Shown one piece after another: positions 53,887 to 62,373 of a DNA stretch of 64,000 bases (positions are counted from its first letter, which is position 1; each line of letters starts with the position of its first letter). Source of the DNA: CAWCOU01 sp963797335. Its GTDB lineage: Bacteria; Pseudomonadota; Gammaproteobacteria; JAURND01. The DNA is taken from contig CAWCOU010000006.1 in assembly GCA_963797335.1 (NCBI GenBank), positions 372,001 to 436,000 on the forward strand, read 5' to 3'. Position numbers and translations under genes: made by a program. Under the pieces are notes generated by a model. It was not told the DNA's origin. It searched no databases and saw only the letters and a list, made by a program, of their open reading frames with translations.

Positions 53887-54864
53887 TTAACGATCATATT
53901 TTACAAATAATTCTCTTTGCAGGTGGTGTTTCTCATCATTTAAATATGAAATAATTTTTCTTAACTCACTTTTATTCAGAATGGAGGCATATTTAATTAA
54001 TTCCATTTTTTTTGTTATATTTTCTACATCTTTTTTGAAATTTTCTATTTTTATTTTATTTCTCTCAATATCTTTTCTAATGCGACCTTTCTGTTCCTCT
54101 GTCAGCTTCTCACCACCAGCTGTTAATGTCTGGTTCAACACTCTAGATTCAACTTGTAAGCGCTTTGATTCACGCAATGGCGCTGACCTATCATTTGTTA
54201 GTTTTATCGGATATTCTTTCCATGGAATTGGAGAATAAGAAACACTCAACCTGTCCTGGAAGTGCTGTTCTAGAACATCAAGCTGCTCTTTTAGGTCCAT
54301 TGGATTTATGTCTTTCCATTTTGAAATATATGATTTTATACCCACCTTAAAATCAGCTGCGTTACCTTTTAATACAGCTGCGTTTACCTCTTTATTAACA
54401 CAGGGTGGCGGGGTGATATCATTCACCCATATGGCAAGTAAAGCACCAACTTGCCAGAGTTGTAATTTTATAAATTTTTCTAAAGGAGGTTTTCCTTTCA
54501 CATCCTCTAGGTAATCATCTTTTATAGGCTCATATTTTAAAATATTGGAAATACTTTTCAATGTAGGGTATTGATCAACCCGTGTAGCTTTAAAAATTTC
54601 ATTATATCGTTGTACAAATTTTTCATAATTTCCAGTTTTAGCTATATTAAACAACTCCATATTTTCATCTTTCGGTTGTTTATAATTGTATATTGATGGA
54701 TTCACACCAAATTCATTAGTTATCTCTACAAGTTGGGACATAAAATTCTTTTCTTGTTCTGTTTTTTCAGCTTGCTGTTTGCTCTTAGAATCGAAAACGA
54801 ATTTGGAAGAGTCTTGAGAAGAAGTAATAGGTTTTTTATCACTTTCGTTAGTTTGAATACTCAT
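53887..54864 (-). CDS. Orphan 325-residue protein
   Basis: Not recognised. The N-terminal 45 residues are polar, Ser/Lys/Gln-rich and likely disordered. The middle is helical; the C-terminal 100 residues have coiled-coil character (GRIRKDIERNKIKIENFKKD). No signal peptide or membrane helix. AT-rich with many Lys/Ile/Asn codons, unlike the neighbouring lhr gene, which points to an accessory origin. Likely co-transcribed with the gene at 53209-53850. Confidence 0.6.
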   Translation of the reverse strand: MSIQTNESDKKPITSSQDSSKFVFDSKSKQQAEKTEQEKNFMSQLVEITNEFGVNPSIYNYKQPKDENMELFNIAKTGNYEKFVQRYNEIFKATRVDQYPTLKSISNILKYEPIKDDYLEDVKGKPPLEKFIKLQLWQVGALLAIWVNDITPPPCVNKEVNAAVLKGNAADFKVGIKSYISKWKDINPMDLKEQLDVLEQHFQDRLSVSYSPIPWKEYPIKLTNDRSAPLRESKRLQVESRVLNQTLTAGGEKLTEEQKGRIRKDIERNKIKIENFKKDVENITKKMELIKYASILNKSELRKIISYLNDEKHHLQRELFVKYDR

Positions 54865-55168
54865 GTTTAAATATCTTTTAGGGTAAGAAATACTCAGTCG
54901 GGATGCAAAAGAACCGCGACTGTTTGAAGTTTATTTACATTACATAAATCGTAGTAAGTGTAACTACTCGCCCTGTCATTCCCACCTAGGCGGGAATGAT
55001 AGGGTTTTTTAGGATTTTATAAGGTTAGTAATTACAATTAATGTTACCCTAATAATATTAACAAAATATTATTTATCTAAAACCCAGGTTTTGTGCGGTT
55101 CCTCATAGAACCGATAATTCTAGAGTGAAAAAAGATTAAGTATATCAATCATCTAGGTTCATGCATGC

Positions 55169-55349
55169 GGGGTGCGGCTCCGCCACGATGTAGAAATATA
55201 AGCCCTCTTCTCCTTGCCCCGCGCACGTCATCCTGAGCTTGCGAAGGATCTCCTTATGGAGGCAGTGTGCTGTTAAATTCCACTATGTGGAGATCCTTCG
55301 TCGCAAGCTCCTCAGGATGACGTGCGCAGGGCGTGGCGGAGCCACACCC
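55169..55349. repeat. Nested inverted repeat (about 180 bases)
   Basis: Outer arms GGGTGCGGCTCCGCCAC (55169-55185) and GTGGCGGAGCCACACCC (55333-55349) enclose inner arms GCGCACGTCATCCTGAGCTT... (55221-55253) and its complement (55289-55327, with a small insertion). It fills the middle of the 54865-55467 gap, which otherwise holds no convincing gene. A second, short palindrome CCCACCTAGGCGGGAATGAT lies near 54990. Probably a dispersed non-autonomous element. Confidence 0.7.
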
Positions 55350-55467
55350 TGTATGGGGGAACGGAAGCCTTCGACAGCATTCTGAGATTTCGAAATGACT
55401 GGTGAGAGAGGGGGATGAGCTGTCTGAACTGGATGTGATAGAGTTTCAGGCCCGTTGGAGAGGGTAG

Positions 55468-56721
55468 TCATTGACCTTTGCCATGATGTAATTTTTTATC
55501 TTCATCACTTTTTTTCGTTGTAGTTAAGGGACGATTATTACTTTCAGCCACTTTCTCAAATAATTCCTTTATTTTTTTATAGTTTTCATCTTCAGGATTC
55601 ATTTCAGCCCGCGTTAATACTTCTGAATATAGAGCTGGTAATAAAGCTAATTTGTCATCTTTAATTTTTAAATTTCTGTTTTTAGATATCTTCTTTTGGA
55701 TAGTATCATAATCCCCTATTAATATAGAAAGTGACATGTCTTTTTGCCAAGATTCTATGTGTTTTTCGCGGCTTCCTGATTTTTCTATATTTTTTGGACT
55801 TTTTCTATTTTTAGAAAAAAATGGGAAGGATGGTTTTTTCTCTACGGGTTCAATTTTATTTTTCATTAATTTAGCAAAACCGAGATCATGAAAATTTTTA
55901 AATATTTTTTCATTATTAACGTGTTGGCTAGCTTTAGACCACATAATTAATTGCTTGGGATTAAGCTCATCCTTAACTTTATCAGCTAACAATTTATCGC
56001 CTTGAGATAAGGCAATGATTAACCGAGCTTCTCCGTATATATCAGATTGTTCCTTATATTCTCTGACTTCTTGAAAGCTTTGTTTATTGGAAATAGCAGT
56101 GGTTATTGCATCCGATAAATTGATTTTATCTGAGGTGGTGATTCGATTTAATGGATCAACAGGGATTTTCGTTGTGAATCTTATTGCATCACCTATTATT
56201 ACTTCATTCCGTGAGGAATCACAGACAATGGCGGTATACTGGTCTACCTCTACCCTTTGCACTTCTGTTCCCAGCGCAATTGCTAACTCAACAGCCAATA
56301 TTGGGGCTTTTGCATAATTACTCGTACCTTCTCGCTTTTGGAATACAAAAACTTTAGCGGCTTTAAGTTTCGCGTACTTGACAAAATCTTTAAACCCTAG
56401 CTGCAGGGAATCGACTCTAAGGGCGTGATAAAGAACATAGTTTCCGTCATTTAACTCTGCGACTACTCCCTGGCAAAGATTTAAGCCCTCTGTAAATACA
56501 ATATTTTTGTTACTCGTCACTACACATTGCCCGACTCTGGCCCTAGCAACATGCTTATCACTTTCGTCCAATCGATATAAGGTCATTGACTTGACATACT
56601 GGTATTGTGTTGAAGAGGGTATGCTTTTTATTATTATTTTTCCTTTTGCCTCTTCTGTGGGTGCCTCAGGTAAAGATGAAATTGTAGAAGCATGGAGTTT
56701 TTCTAGTAATTTATTTGTCAT
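55468..56721 (-). CDS. Orphan 417-residue protein
   Basis: Start chosen at 56721 (MTNKLLEKLHASTISSL) because AAAGAGAG lies just upstream; the frame is open to 56868 but the extra residues look non-coding. No family recognised. The first 250 residues alternate beta-rich segments (HVARARVGQCVVTSNKNIVF); the C-terminal part is basic, with KKPSFPFFSKNRKSPKN. No membrane helices. Effector-like in its composition and location among other orphans, but that is only inference. Confidence 0.6.
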   Translation of the reverse strand: MTNKLLEKLHASTISSLPEAPTEEAKGKIIIKSIPSSTQYQYVKSMTLYRLDESDKHVARARVGQCVVTSNKNIVFTEGLNLCQGVVAELNDGNYVLYHALRVDSLQLGFKDFVKYAKLKAAKVFVFQKREGTSNYAKAPILAVELAIALGTEVQRVEVDQYTAIVCDSSRNEVIIGDAIRFTTKIPVDPLNRITTSDKINLSDAITTAISNKQSFQEVREYKEQSDIYGEARLIIALSQGDKLLADKVKDELNPKQLIMWSKASQHVNNEKIFKNFHDLGFAKLMKNKIEPVEKKPSFPFFSKNRKSPKNIEKSGSREKHIESWQKDMSLSILIGDYDTIQKKISKNRNLKIKDDKLALLPALYSEVLTRAEMNPEDENYKKIKELFEKVAESNNRPLTTTKKSDEDKKLHHGKGQ

Positions 56722-56854
56722 ATACTCTCTTTTGTTATTATTATTTTGTAAAAATATGGGGTCGGTCGAAAACTCAAGGGCGAGAGTATAGGATAAAAAT
56801 ATTGAAAAATCTTTAATAATTGTAAATATTGATTGTTTGTCGGCGGGCGTTCGG

Positions 56855-57217
56855 TTACATATCACCAACAGGGTGAAAAAGCATTAGAACAGAAAGCGTA
56901 TCTTCGAATGGAGATTGGGACACCAATTGCTTACCTGCCTCATCAAAGTTCACAACAGGACGTCTAGGATTATATGCTTCCCCGGAAAGATCCAGAATAA
57001 GCTCCATCCGTGCAATATAAGCAGCATCCAATCGACCTATGCACCACATCTTCTTTCGCCAGGGTTTTAGCTTATTTTCTCTTAATCGTTGACGAATGGT
57101 TTCTGGAGAAATGCTATCCTGTTCCGTGAGCGATATCAGCTGGTCACCTAGCAGGGATAATGTCCAGCGGCAACGTCCCTTAGGAGGCTCCGTGCAACAA
57201 GTAGCAATCAGAAACAA
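56855..57217 (-). mobile_element. IS630-family transposase remnant
   Basis: The 120-residue frame matches the central IS630 transposase: ATCCTEPPKGRCRWTLSLLG, DSISPETIRQRLRENKLKPW (HTH part), then MWCIGRLDAAYIARMELILD and RRPVVNFDEAGKQLV with the first catalytic Asp. The N-terminal HTH and the rest of the DDE domain are missing and no terminal repeats are evident. A dead insertion sequence wedged between the orphan gene and the LuxR regulator. Confidence 0.75.
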
Positions 57218-57243
57218 ACCCTATTTATTAAGCTCTAGAATAT

Positions 57244-58032
57244 TTAGTAATTTTTTTTGCTGTAACATTTCAATCTATTTTTACTGCGCACTAAATTAGT
57301 TTCAACGGTACGTGAAGAAATCCCCAATACATTGCCAATTTCTTTAATTGAACGACCCTGCATTAATAAAAATAAACAGCGCATTTCCGATCTGGGTATG
57401 CGCACTCTTTCCATGCTGCTATTTAGCAAGTGATAATATTGTGGAGTAACGGCATGCGAAAAATTAGCCATGTTTTCCATATTAGTCATGCCGTGATCAA
57501 TGACAACAGCATTATGACTGCTTGGCACGGTTTGTGTTGTCGCGAGGGTGATAAGTTTTGTGGATTTCTCTTTAAAATATGTGATGAAATTATCTAATAG
57601 GTCACGATTATTTAAATAAAGATCCAAATACTTGGGATTTGATTCTGAAGTGGCAAATACAAAACGATCCCAGGCATTGTCAGCCACACGTTCAGATTTG
57701 GTAATGAAATTGTGCAAATGACAATTCTCCTGCATGGCGGCTGCCCATTTAGGCATGTGTGCGGCATTTAAATAATAATGAGACCGACGATTTAAATGTA
57801 ATAGCACGGGCTCAGTGTCTTCATAATCACAAGCTGTAAACTGAGCCGCTGTAGGATTAGAACACAAAGGTGCGAAAGCTTCTTGTACACCCGTTTCAAT
57901 ATTGCAAAAATCTCGCTGAAAAAAGAAACAATCAATTTTAAAATGCTCACGCAAAGGTTGGCAAATAGTGTTTACGTCATCGCTTAATTTAACAGCGATA
58001 TGTTTGGCAAAAAAATCTCGACTTAATCTCAT
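57244..58032 (-). CDS. LuxR-type HTH regulator
   Basis: A 262-residue protein. The C-terminus is a LuxR/GerE HTH (IPRSEMRCLFLLMQGRSIKE, then LGISSRTVETNLVRSKNRL). The N-terminal 190 residues are a sensor-like domain I cannot name. The start MRLSRDFFAKHIAVKL at 58032 is preferred; the frame is open to 58299, but that part overlaps the divergent exported-protein gene. The protein ends KCYSKKNY just after an A8 run; one more A would add about seven residues, so the end may be frameshifted. An IS630 remnant lies immediately downstream. Confidence 0.72.
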   Translation of the reverse strand: MRLSRDFFAKHIAVKLSDDVNTICQPLREHFKIDCFFFQRDFCNIETGVQEAFAPLCSNPTAAQFTACDYEDTEPVLLHLNRRSHYYLNAAHMPKWAAAMQENCHLHNFITKSERVADNAWDRFVFATSESNPKYLDLYLNNRDLLDNFITYFKEKSTKLITLATTQTVPSSHNAVVIDHGMTNMENMANFSHAVTPQYYHLLNSSMERVRIPRSEMRCLFLLMQGRSIKEIGNVLGISSRTVETNLVRSKNRLKCYSKKNY

Positions 58033-58117
58033 GTAAGTAGTTTTCCCGGACAGTCTTCTAAATGTATTAACTATAACATATCCCACTTCTGAGCCAAATA
58101 TAAACATGGGCTGGGTT

Positions 58118-58594
58118 ATGGTATTTACGAGAAAAATCTGTATATCGATAGTAGGGTTGATTATTTCCAGCAAAGCGTTTGCCAATCCGGCCAGCCCTTC
58201 GCAGCAGGCTTCCATACAACATATTAACCAGGAAATGATTGAATTAAAACAACAAATACGGGCATTAATGCAGCAGCAAAAAGAATCCACGAAAGCCACC
58301 TCAAAAGCAAAAAAGCTCGCAGCAACAGTGATGCCTCTGGGACGCCCTGCTTATTCTTCCCCGCCATTAGTAACAAGCTCTGCTTATGATGCTTCTGATT
58401 TTATTGGGCAATTACCCCCAATTAATGAAGACTTAAGCTTTCTTCAATTATGCCAAAAAATGGCCCAACAATTAGGGAGTGATAACTTGCCCTCATTGTC
58501 ACAACCGCTCATTGCTTTGGCTATAAGTGATTCTACATCAGGCGAAGATTATGTGATGGAGCTAATTCATATGGGATTAATTATTATTTTATAG
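58118..58594 (+). CDS. Exported protein with coiled coil, probably truncated
   Basis: A signal peptide is clear: FTRKICISIVGLIISSKAFA. A short coiled coil follows (HINQEMIELKQQIRALMQQQ), then a Ser/Pro-rich region and YDASDFIGQLPPINEDLSFL. This layout (signal, Gln-rich coil, then SSAYDASD-like motif) recalls the N-terminus of large outer-membrane proteins of Legionella and Francisella (LbtU/DUF3573 type), where a beta-barrel would follow; here the frame stops after 158 residues. I infer truncation, low certainty. An in-frame ATG at 58106 is also possible. Confidence 0.55.
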   Translation: MVFTRKICISIVGLIISSKAFANPASPSQQASIQHINQEMIELKQQIRALMQQQKESTKATSKAKKLAATVMPLGRPAYSSPPLVTSSAYDASDFIGQLPPINEDLSFLQLCQKMAQQLGSDNLPSLSQPLIALAISDSTSGEDYVMELIHMGLIIIL

Positions 58595-58608
58595 ATTGAG
58601 ATACGACT

Positions 58609-59475
58609 ATGAGACTGTTTGCTGAATCAAAATTATCTGAGAAGAAGCGATCGACGACTAAATTAGATAAAAAACCAATTACTCACGAAATAGCATTTGA
58701 GTACCTTGACAACCCGGAATCCCCTGATGAAACCGCAGGAACGGCAATAGAACTTAGTGGAAGATACTTGGAACCCCCATCTGAAGAGAAGGCCAGTAAA
58801 ATTTTTCCAAAACTTCCCTTCCAGGCTGTCATAGTCTATTTGGACATCATCAGCTTGGTTAACTTAGGCATGATGCAAAAATCCATGTATCGGCATTTAT
58901 TGTCTCCCCAATGTCTTTTTGCTTTTAATCAGGTTTATAAGAGGAGCGTGTTGTCTTATCCAGCTGCATATATGAAGTTGAAAGATTATATATCAAAGAA
59001 CTATTGCTACTTAATAACTGATGAAAAGCATGCTGGAACGAAGGCTGAGAAATTGACTTTATATCAGGCAGGAAATGCAAACGCTCTTAAACATCCGAGA
59101 TCAGGTAGGCCTGGTAAAGAAAGATTAAATAAATTTTTGCAAGACATTTTTACGATGCAAAATATGTCAGAAGCTCAAAAAGAAGGTTGTGTGATATTAT
59201 TGCGATACATTGAATCTGTGATTATTGCTAAAAAAGGAGATCGATTTCCTCAGGTTCTAGCTAATGCAGTGAAAAGTGATTTATTTGTTGTTTCCTCTAC
59301 TGAACCTAAAGATAATATACAAATTTTAGAAGGTGAACAGGCAAAACATGCTCATCAAGTTATTGCCAGCCTTACAAAAACAGCCGGCGCTCATTCTAGG
59401 AGTGGTCTTAAACAGCTGCAAGATGTAGGAGATGCTATTACAGTGAACCCCAATTTCCGATTAGGGCTCCTTTAA
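58609..59475 (+). CDS. F-box-like orphan protein
   Basis: A 288-residue protein. Residues 68-108 fit an F-box: PKLPFQAVIVYLDIISLVNL then GMMQKSMYRHLLSPQCLF, with the LP start, L-D and S-L-V-N-L spacing and a hydrophobic end. In Legionella, F-box effectors recruit the host SCF ubiquitin ligase. The remaining 180 residues are helical and basic, with no recognised domain. It starts 14 bases after the truncated exported gene. The F-box call rests on pattern recognition only and needs a profile search. Confidence 0.55.
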   Translation: MRLFAESKLSEKKRSTTKLDKKPITHEIAFEYLDNPESPDETAGTAIELSGRYLEPPSEEKASKIFPKLPFQAVIVYLDIISLVNLGMMQKSMYRHLLSPQCLFAFNQVYKRSVLSYPAAYMKLKDYISKNYCYLITDEKHAGTKAEKLTLYQAGNANALKHPRSGRPGKERLNKFLQDIFTMQNMSEAQKEGCVILLRYIESVIIAKKGDRFPQVLANAVKSDLFVVSSTEPKDNIQILEGEQAKHAHQVIASLTKTAGAHSRSGLKQLQDVGDAITVNPNFRLGLL

Positions 59476-59857
59476 AGGATCTGTGGGCACCACCTTAAGC
59501 TGCATCATTTTTTAAAAGTATTTTTTCCATGTTACTTAGCTACTTATGCAGCGCTTATATTAATTTTTCATGGAGTATCAAGTTATGCTTCAAAAGACAG
59601 AAGACTTGTTGTTTCTTGATGAAAACCTGTCAAAATTAAATGGAAAAGGTACTAGGATTATAAGGATAATTCTTTTTGAATTTTTTCCAGTGGTTCCTTG
59701 GGCTTTACTTTGTGGACCTTGGTAATAGCGTATTCCTCGGCGATAGGATCAAACTTCCTTACTGTAATCTAAAACAGTTATTGTTCGAATTGATTTTATA
59801 TTTTTTTGAGTAACTTAGCAAATATGGGGGAAGATCAAAAATCGCCGTCCTTGCAGC
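59476..59857. other. Non-coding stretch with a possible gene scrap
   Basis: No intact gene is seen. On the minus strand, 59658-59775 reads KFDPIAEEYAITKVHKVKPK then EPLEKIQKEL before a stop, which looks like coding sequence, but no start codon is in frame. On the + strand a 47-codon frame begins at 59584. Neither is recognised. Confidence 0.25.
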
Positions 59858-60514
59858 TCAAACTCGGGTAAATGGCTTAGCTGCTGTGATGCTATAAATA
59901 CAACATCGAGAGCCAGTTAAAATATGAGATTCTCGGTGAACAATCGCTTCTGTACCTAAAAAAGTTTGAAATAACTGTAATTCAAAGTCGGACAGTTGCG
60001 GACAACAGCTGACTGCCATGGCAATAGGGCAATGATTCTCTTGCAAAGAATAGCTACCATCGGCATTCGTTTGGCATTCGGCCATATAGCCTTCTTGGCG
60101 TCGCAATTGCGTCAGTTTTTTTACTTTTTCATACAAATTACTGACCGCCGGCATGCCCTGTCGATATGCAACTAATAATTGCTGGTTACGATGTTCTAAT
60201 AATCGCTCAATAGACTGTGGACCATAGCATTCCTGCAAGCCGGTCAATAAATCTCGCGCCAGCTCACCGTGACCGTCCGGAAAATGTTCTTGCGCCAAAT
60301 CCGTGAGCCGCCAATAGCGCTTGGGACGACCGACACCACTGGAACTATCGTAACTGACCACTAAATTTTGCCGCTCCAATGCTTGTAAGTGCTGGCGAAC
60401 ACCCATGGATGTCATGCCCAAAGGTGTTGCCATGCCTGCTGCTGTTTGGGGTCCTTTATTTTTAATTAACAGCAATACTTTATCGGTATATTTAGTTATT
60501 TGCATTGTGGACAC
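59858..60514 (-). CDS. SufR-like Fe-S HTH regulator
   Basis: A 218-residue regulator with an N-terminal winged HTH (AAGMATPLGMTSMGVRQHLQ, then GVGRPKRYWRLT). The C-terminal part has the SufR/ArsR-like cysteine set: NHCPIAMAVSCCPQL and GSRCCIYSI, likely ligands for an Fe-S cluster that senses iron-sulfur or redox status. GTG at 60514 starts the frame; ATG at 60505 is an alternative. No suf genes are in the window, so its targets are unknown. Confidence 0.78.
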   Translation of the reverse strand: MSTMQITKYTDKVLLLIKNKGPQTAAGMATPLGMTSMGVRQHLQALERQNLVVSYDSSSGVGRPKRYWRLTDLAQEHFPDGHGELARDLLTGLQECYGPQSIERLLEHRNQQLLVAYRQGMPAVSNLYEKVKKLTQLRRQEGYMAECQTNADGSYSLQENHCPIAMAVSCCPQLSDFELQLFQTFLGTEAIVHRESHILTGSRCCIYSITAAKPFTRV

Positions 60515-60596
60515 CCCTTATCTGCTTCATCTGTAAAATTGTTTAGAGACCAATCCTTAGCAAAAGGTACGCTGCTGCTCACCCACCCTCCAACTC

Positions 60597-60643
60597 CGTC
60601 GTCCCGCGGACAATCCCGGATCAAGTCCGGGAGTGGGACGACG
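60597..60643. repeat. Two-stage palindrome upstream of the SufR-like gene
   Basis: CGTCGTCCC (60597-60605) pairs with GGGACGACG (60635-60643), and inside it TCCCGGA (60614-60620) pairs with TCCGGGA (60626-60632). It lies in the 169-base gap between pilX and the regulator. Likely another dispersed repeat; could end pilX transcription. Confidence 0.65.
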
Positions 60644-60683
60644 TGCGAGTAGTACAGCAAAAGTTTGTAACTCACTTCTTTTT

Positions 60684-61115
60684 TTATATTTCTTGATACC
60701 AAGCTAATCGACGACGTAAGGGAATCCCCGATGGGCAATCGGGCGGCTCTGGTAACGGTATTTGTAAAATACTTTCCACTCGACGTTGAGCATGAGCATA
60801 GGTTCCTACTGCTGTCACTTGATAATAAATAGCTCCACAGACACCATCCGGCCGTTGTTGAAATTCAAAGTTCATTTGTGGACTGATGGCTTTACTACCC
60901 TGCAGCTCATCGCCACGAATGGATTCTTCACCTATTAATAATGCGGTTTCTGCATTTGCTAATGCTTGCGAATCTGCCATAAAATGCTGAGCCATATTCG
61001 TTTGCAACCATGCCGTGTCTAATGTGGCAGTAATTAATAAGGTGGCAGCCAACAAATACACCATTGTCATCATCAAAATCATACCGTCTTGACGCAAACA
61101 TGAGCTTTCAATCAT
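60684..61115 (-). CDS. pilX: Type IV pilus minor pilin PilX
   Basis: A 143-residue protein with an N-terminal prepilin-like helix (GMILMMTMVYLLAATLLITA) and the PilX pattern QALANAETALLIGEE shortly after. It lies four bases after pilW, in the usual pilV-W-X order. It is somewhat short, and the expected pilY1 does not follow. PilX helps prime pilus assembly together with other minor pilins. Confidence 0.75.
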   Translation of the reverse strand: MIESSCLRQDGMILMMTMVYLLAATLLITATLDTAWLQTNMAQHFMADSQALANAETALLIGEESIRGDELQGSKAISPQMNFEFQQRPDGVCGAIYYQVTAVGTYAHAQRRVESILQIPLPEPPDCPSGIPLRRRLAWYQEI

Positions 61116-61118
61116 GGG

Positions 61119-61868
61119 TCAACGTTCTCGCAAGGCGATATCTACCAGCCATTCCTTATGTAAGAACCGATCTGCTGTCATCATTTTTTCAGCAAAAGAG
61201 TAAGGGATCGGCTTTGGAAAAACGGGGGTTTCCGAGCCAATGAGTAAGCGAATGGAAACCAAGCGTACACGTTGCCAATCGTTTACAGCAGTTGCTGAGG
61301 CATAATGATCCACGTTCTTGCCATAGTCATCTGAAACTCCATAATTAATTTTCATATTTTCGATATTAGCTACTAATTCACGCTTATCGCTTCCTGGCGA
61401 GGTTTCATACAACGAATAAACCGTTTTGCCCAAGGCATTTTTTCGAGTCGTGGCGCTAATAAAGAACGCAGTTTGTTGAAATTGCGATTTGCCATTACGA
61501 ACCTGACAACTGCCAATACTGACGCTATCGGTATTGGTCATAACTTTGCCTTGTAAATAATCTGGAAGGTTATTTTCATACCCTTGAATGGCTAATGTTT
61601 GATTAACGAATGAGGAAGTAGGATCACACGCACTGTATCCTGCCATTCGTATGTATTGTTGCAGAAAATTGACTGCAAAACGGCCATTTTCTTGCGCAGC
61701 AGTAATCGCTTGCTGCATATCACTATTCCTTCTTATGGTTAAATAGGCTTGAGTCAAGCCAGTCAGTAGAAACAAACCCAACGCATACGCCAGCATCAGT
61801 TCAACTAGAGAGGTTCCTTTCTGTGCGTAAAGAATACTAGGTGAACAATAGTAATATTTTATTTTCAT
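61119..61868 (-). CDS. pilW: Type IV pilus minor pilin PilW
   Basis: A 249-residue minor pilin. The class III signal KGTSLVELMLAYALGLFLLT has the methylation-site glutamate at +5. Next come AAQENGRFAVNFLQQYIRMA and GYSACDP, typical PilW. Complete; overlaps pilV by four bases. Functions in pilus priming at the inner membrane. Confidence 0.83.
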   Translation of the reverse strand: MKIKYYYCSPSILYAQKGTSLVELMLAYALGLFLLTGLTQAYLTIRRNSDMQQAITAAQENGRFAVNFLQQYIRMAGYSACDPTSSFVNQTLAIQGYENNLPDYLQGKVMTNTDSVSIGSCQVRNGKSQFQQTAFFISATTRKNALGKTVYSLYETSPGSDKRELVANIENMKINYGVSDDYGKNVDHYASATAVNDWQRVRLVSIRLLIGSETPVFPKPIPYSFAEKMMTADRFLHKEWLVDIALRER

Positions 61869-62242
61869 AAACTAGCCGTCAGTGTTAACGATTGCGCTTT
61901 TTCTAACACCCAGTGCAATTGAACCGAGCAATTTTTCGCTATACATTGAAAACTACCCTCCCCCTTTGGCAACAACTGCGCATTGCATTGATTCCATGCA
62001 TCCAGCTCCTGGTTTCGTGCTGCTGCGGATTCATTCACTCGTAATCGCTCCATAAAATTAGACACTTGGACAGTTGCCACACTCTGTAGATAAGCTTCTC
62101 GACTGTGATGCAAAGTCGCCATTTGCATAGTAAGAATTCCTAATAACCCTGAGCAAATAATCACTAGCGCCAATAGTACTTCCAGAAACGCAAAACCGGG
62201 GGAAACTAGGCTGCCATGGCACGCAGATTCCAAGTGATGCAT
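61865..62242 (-). CDS. pilV: Type IV pilus minor pilin PilV
   Basis: A 125-residue minor pilin. The prepilin motif PGFAFLEVLLALVIICSGLL has Gly-1, Phe+1 and Glu+5, followed by MQMATLHHSREAYLQSVA. Cysteines in the C-terminal half could form a disulfide. First gene of the pilV-W-X group; no pilE, fimT or fimU is seen upstream before the next gene. Confidence 0.78.
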   Translation of the reverse strand: MHHLESACHGSLVSPGFAFLEVLLALVIICSGLLGILTMQMATLHHSREAYLQSVATVQVSNFMERLRVNESAAARNQELDAWNQCNAQLLPKGEGSFQCIAKNCSVQLHWVLEKAQSLTLTASL

Positions 62243-62373
62243 TGAATCCCTCGTTGAGTATTGAGTAGAGTTAAGTAAAACAAAAATATTTACTTATCGC
62301 AATACCGTAATTTTCAATGTCAAGACCATAGTAAAATTACGGTATAGATTAAATGGTTTCGCAATGATAGTTT

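Noticed and set aside
55283..55471. 62-codon minus-strand frame overlapping the end of the 55468 gene
   Set aside because: Most of it lies inside the nested inverted repeat and its composition follows that repeat; no sign of a protein family.
60496..60738. 80-codon minus-strand frame upstream of the SufR-like gene
   Set aside because: It is built from the palindromic repeat and the ends of two real genes.
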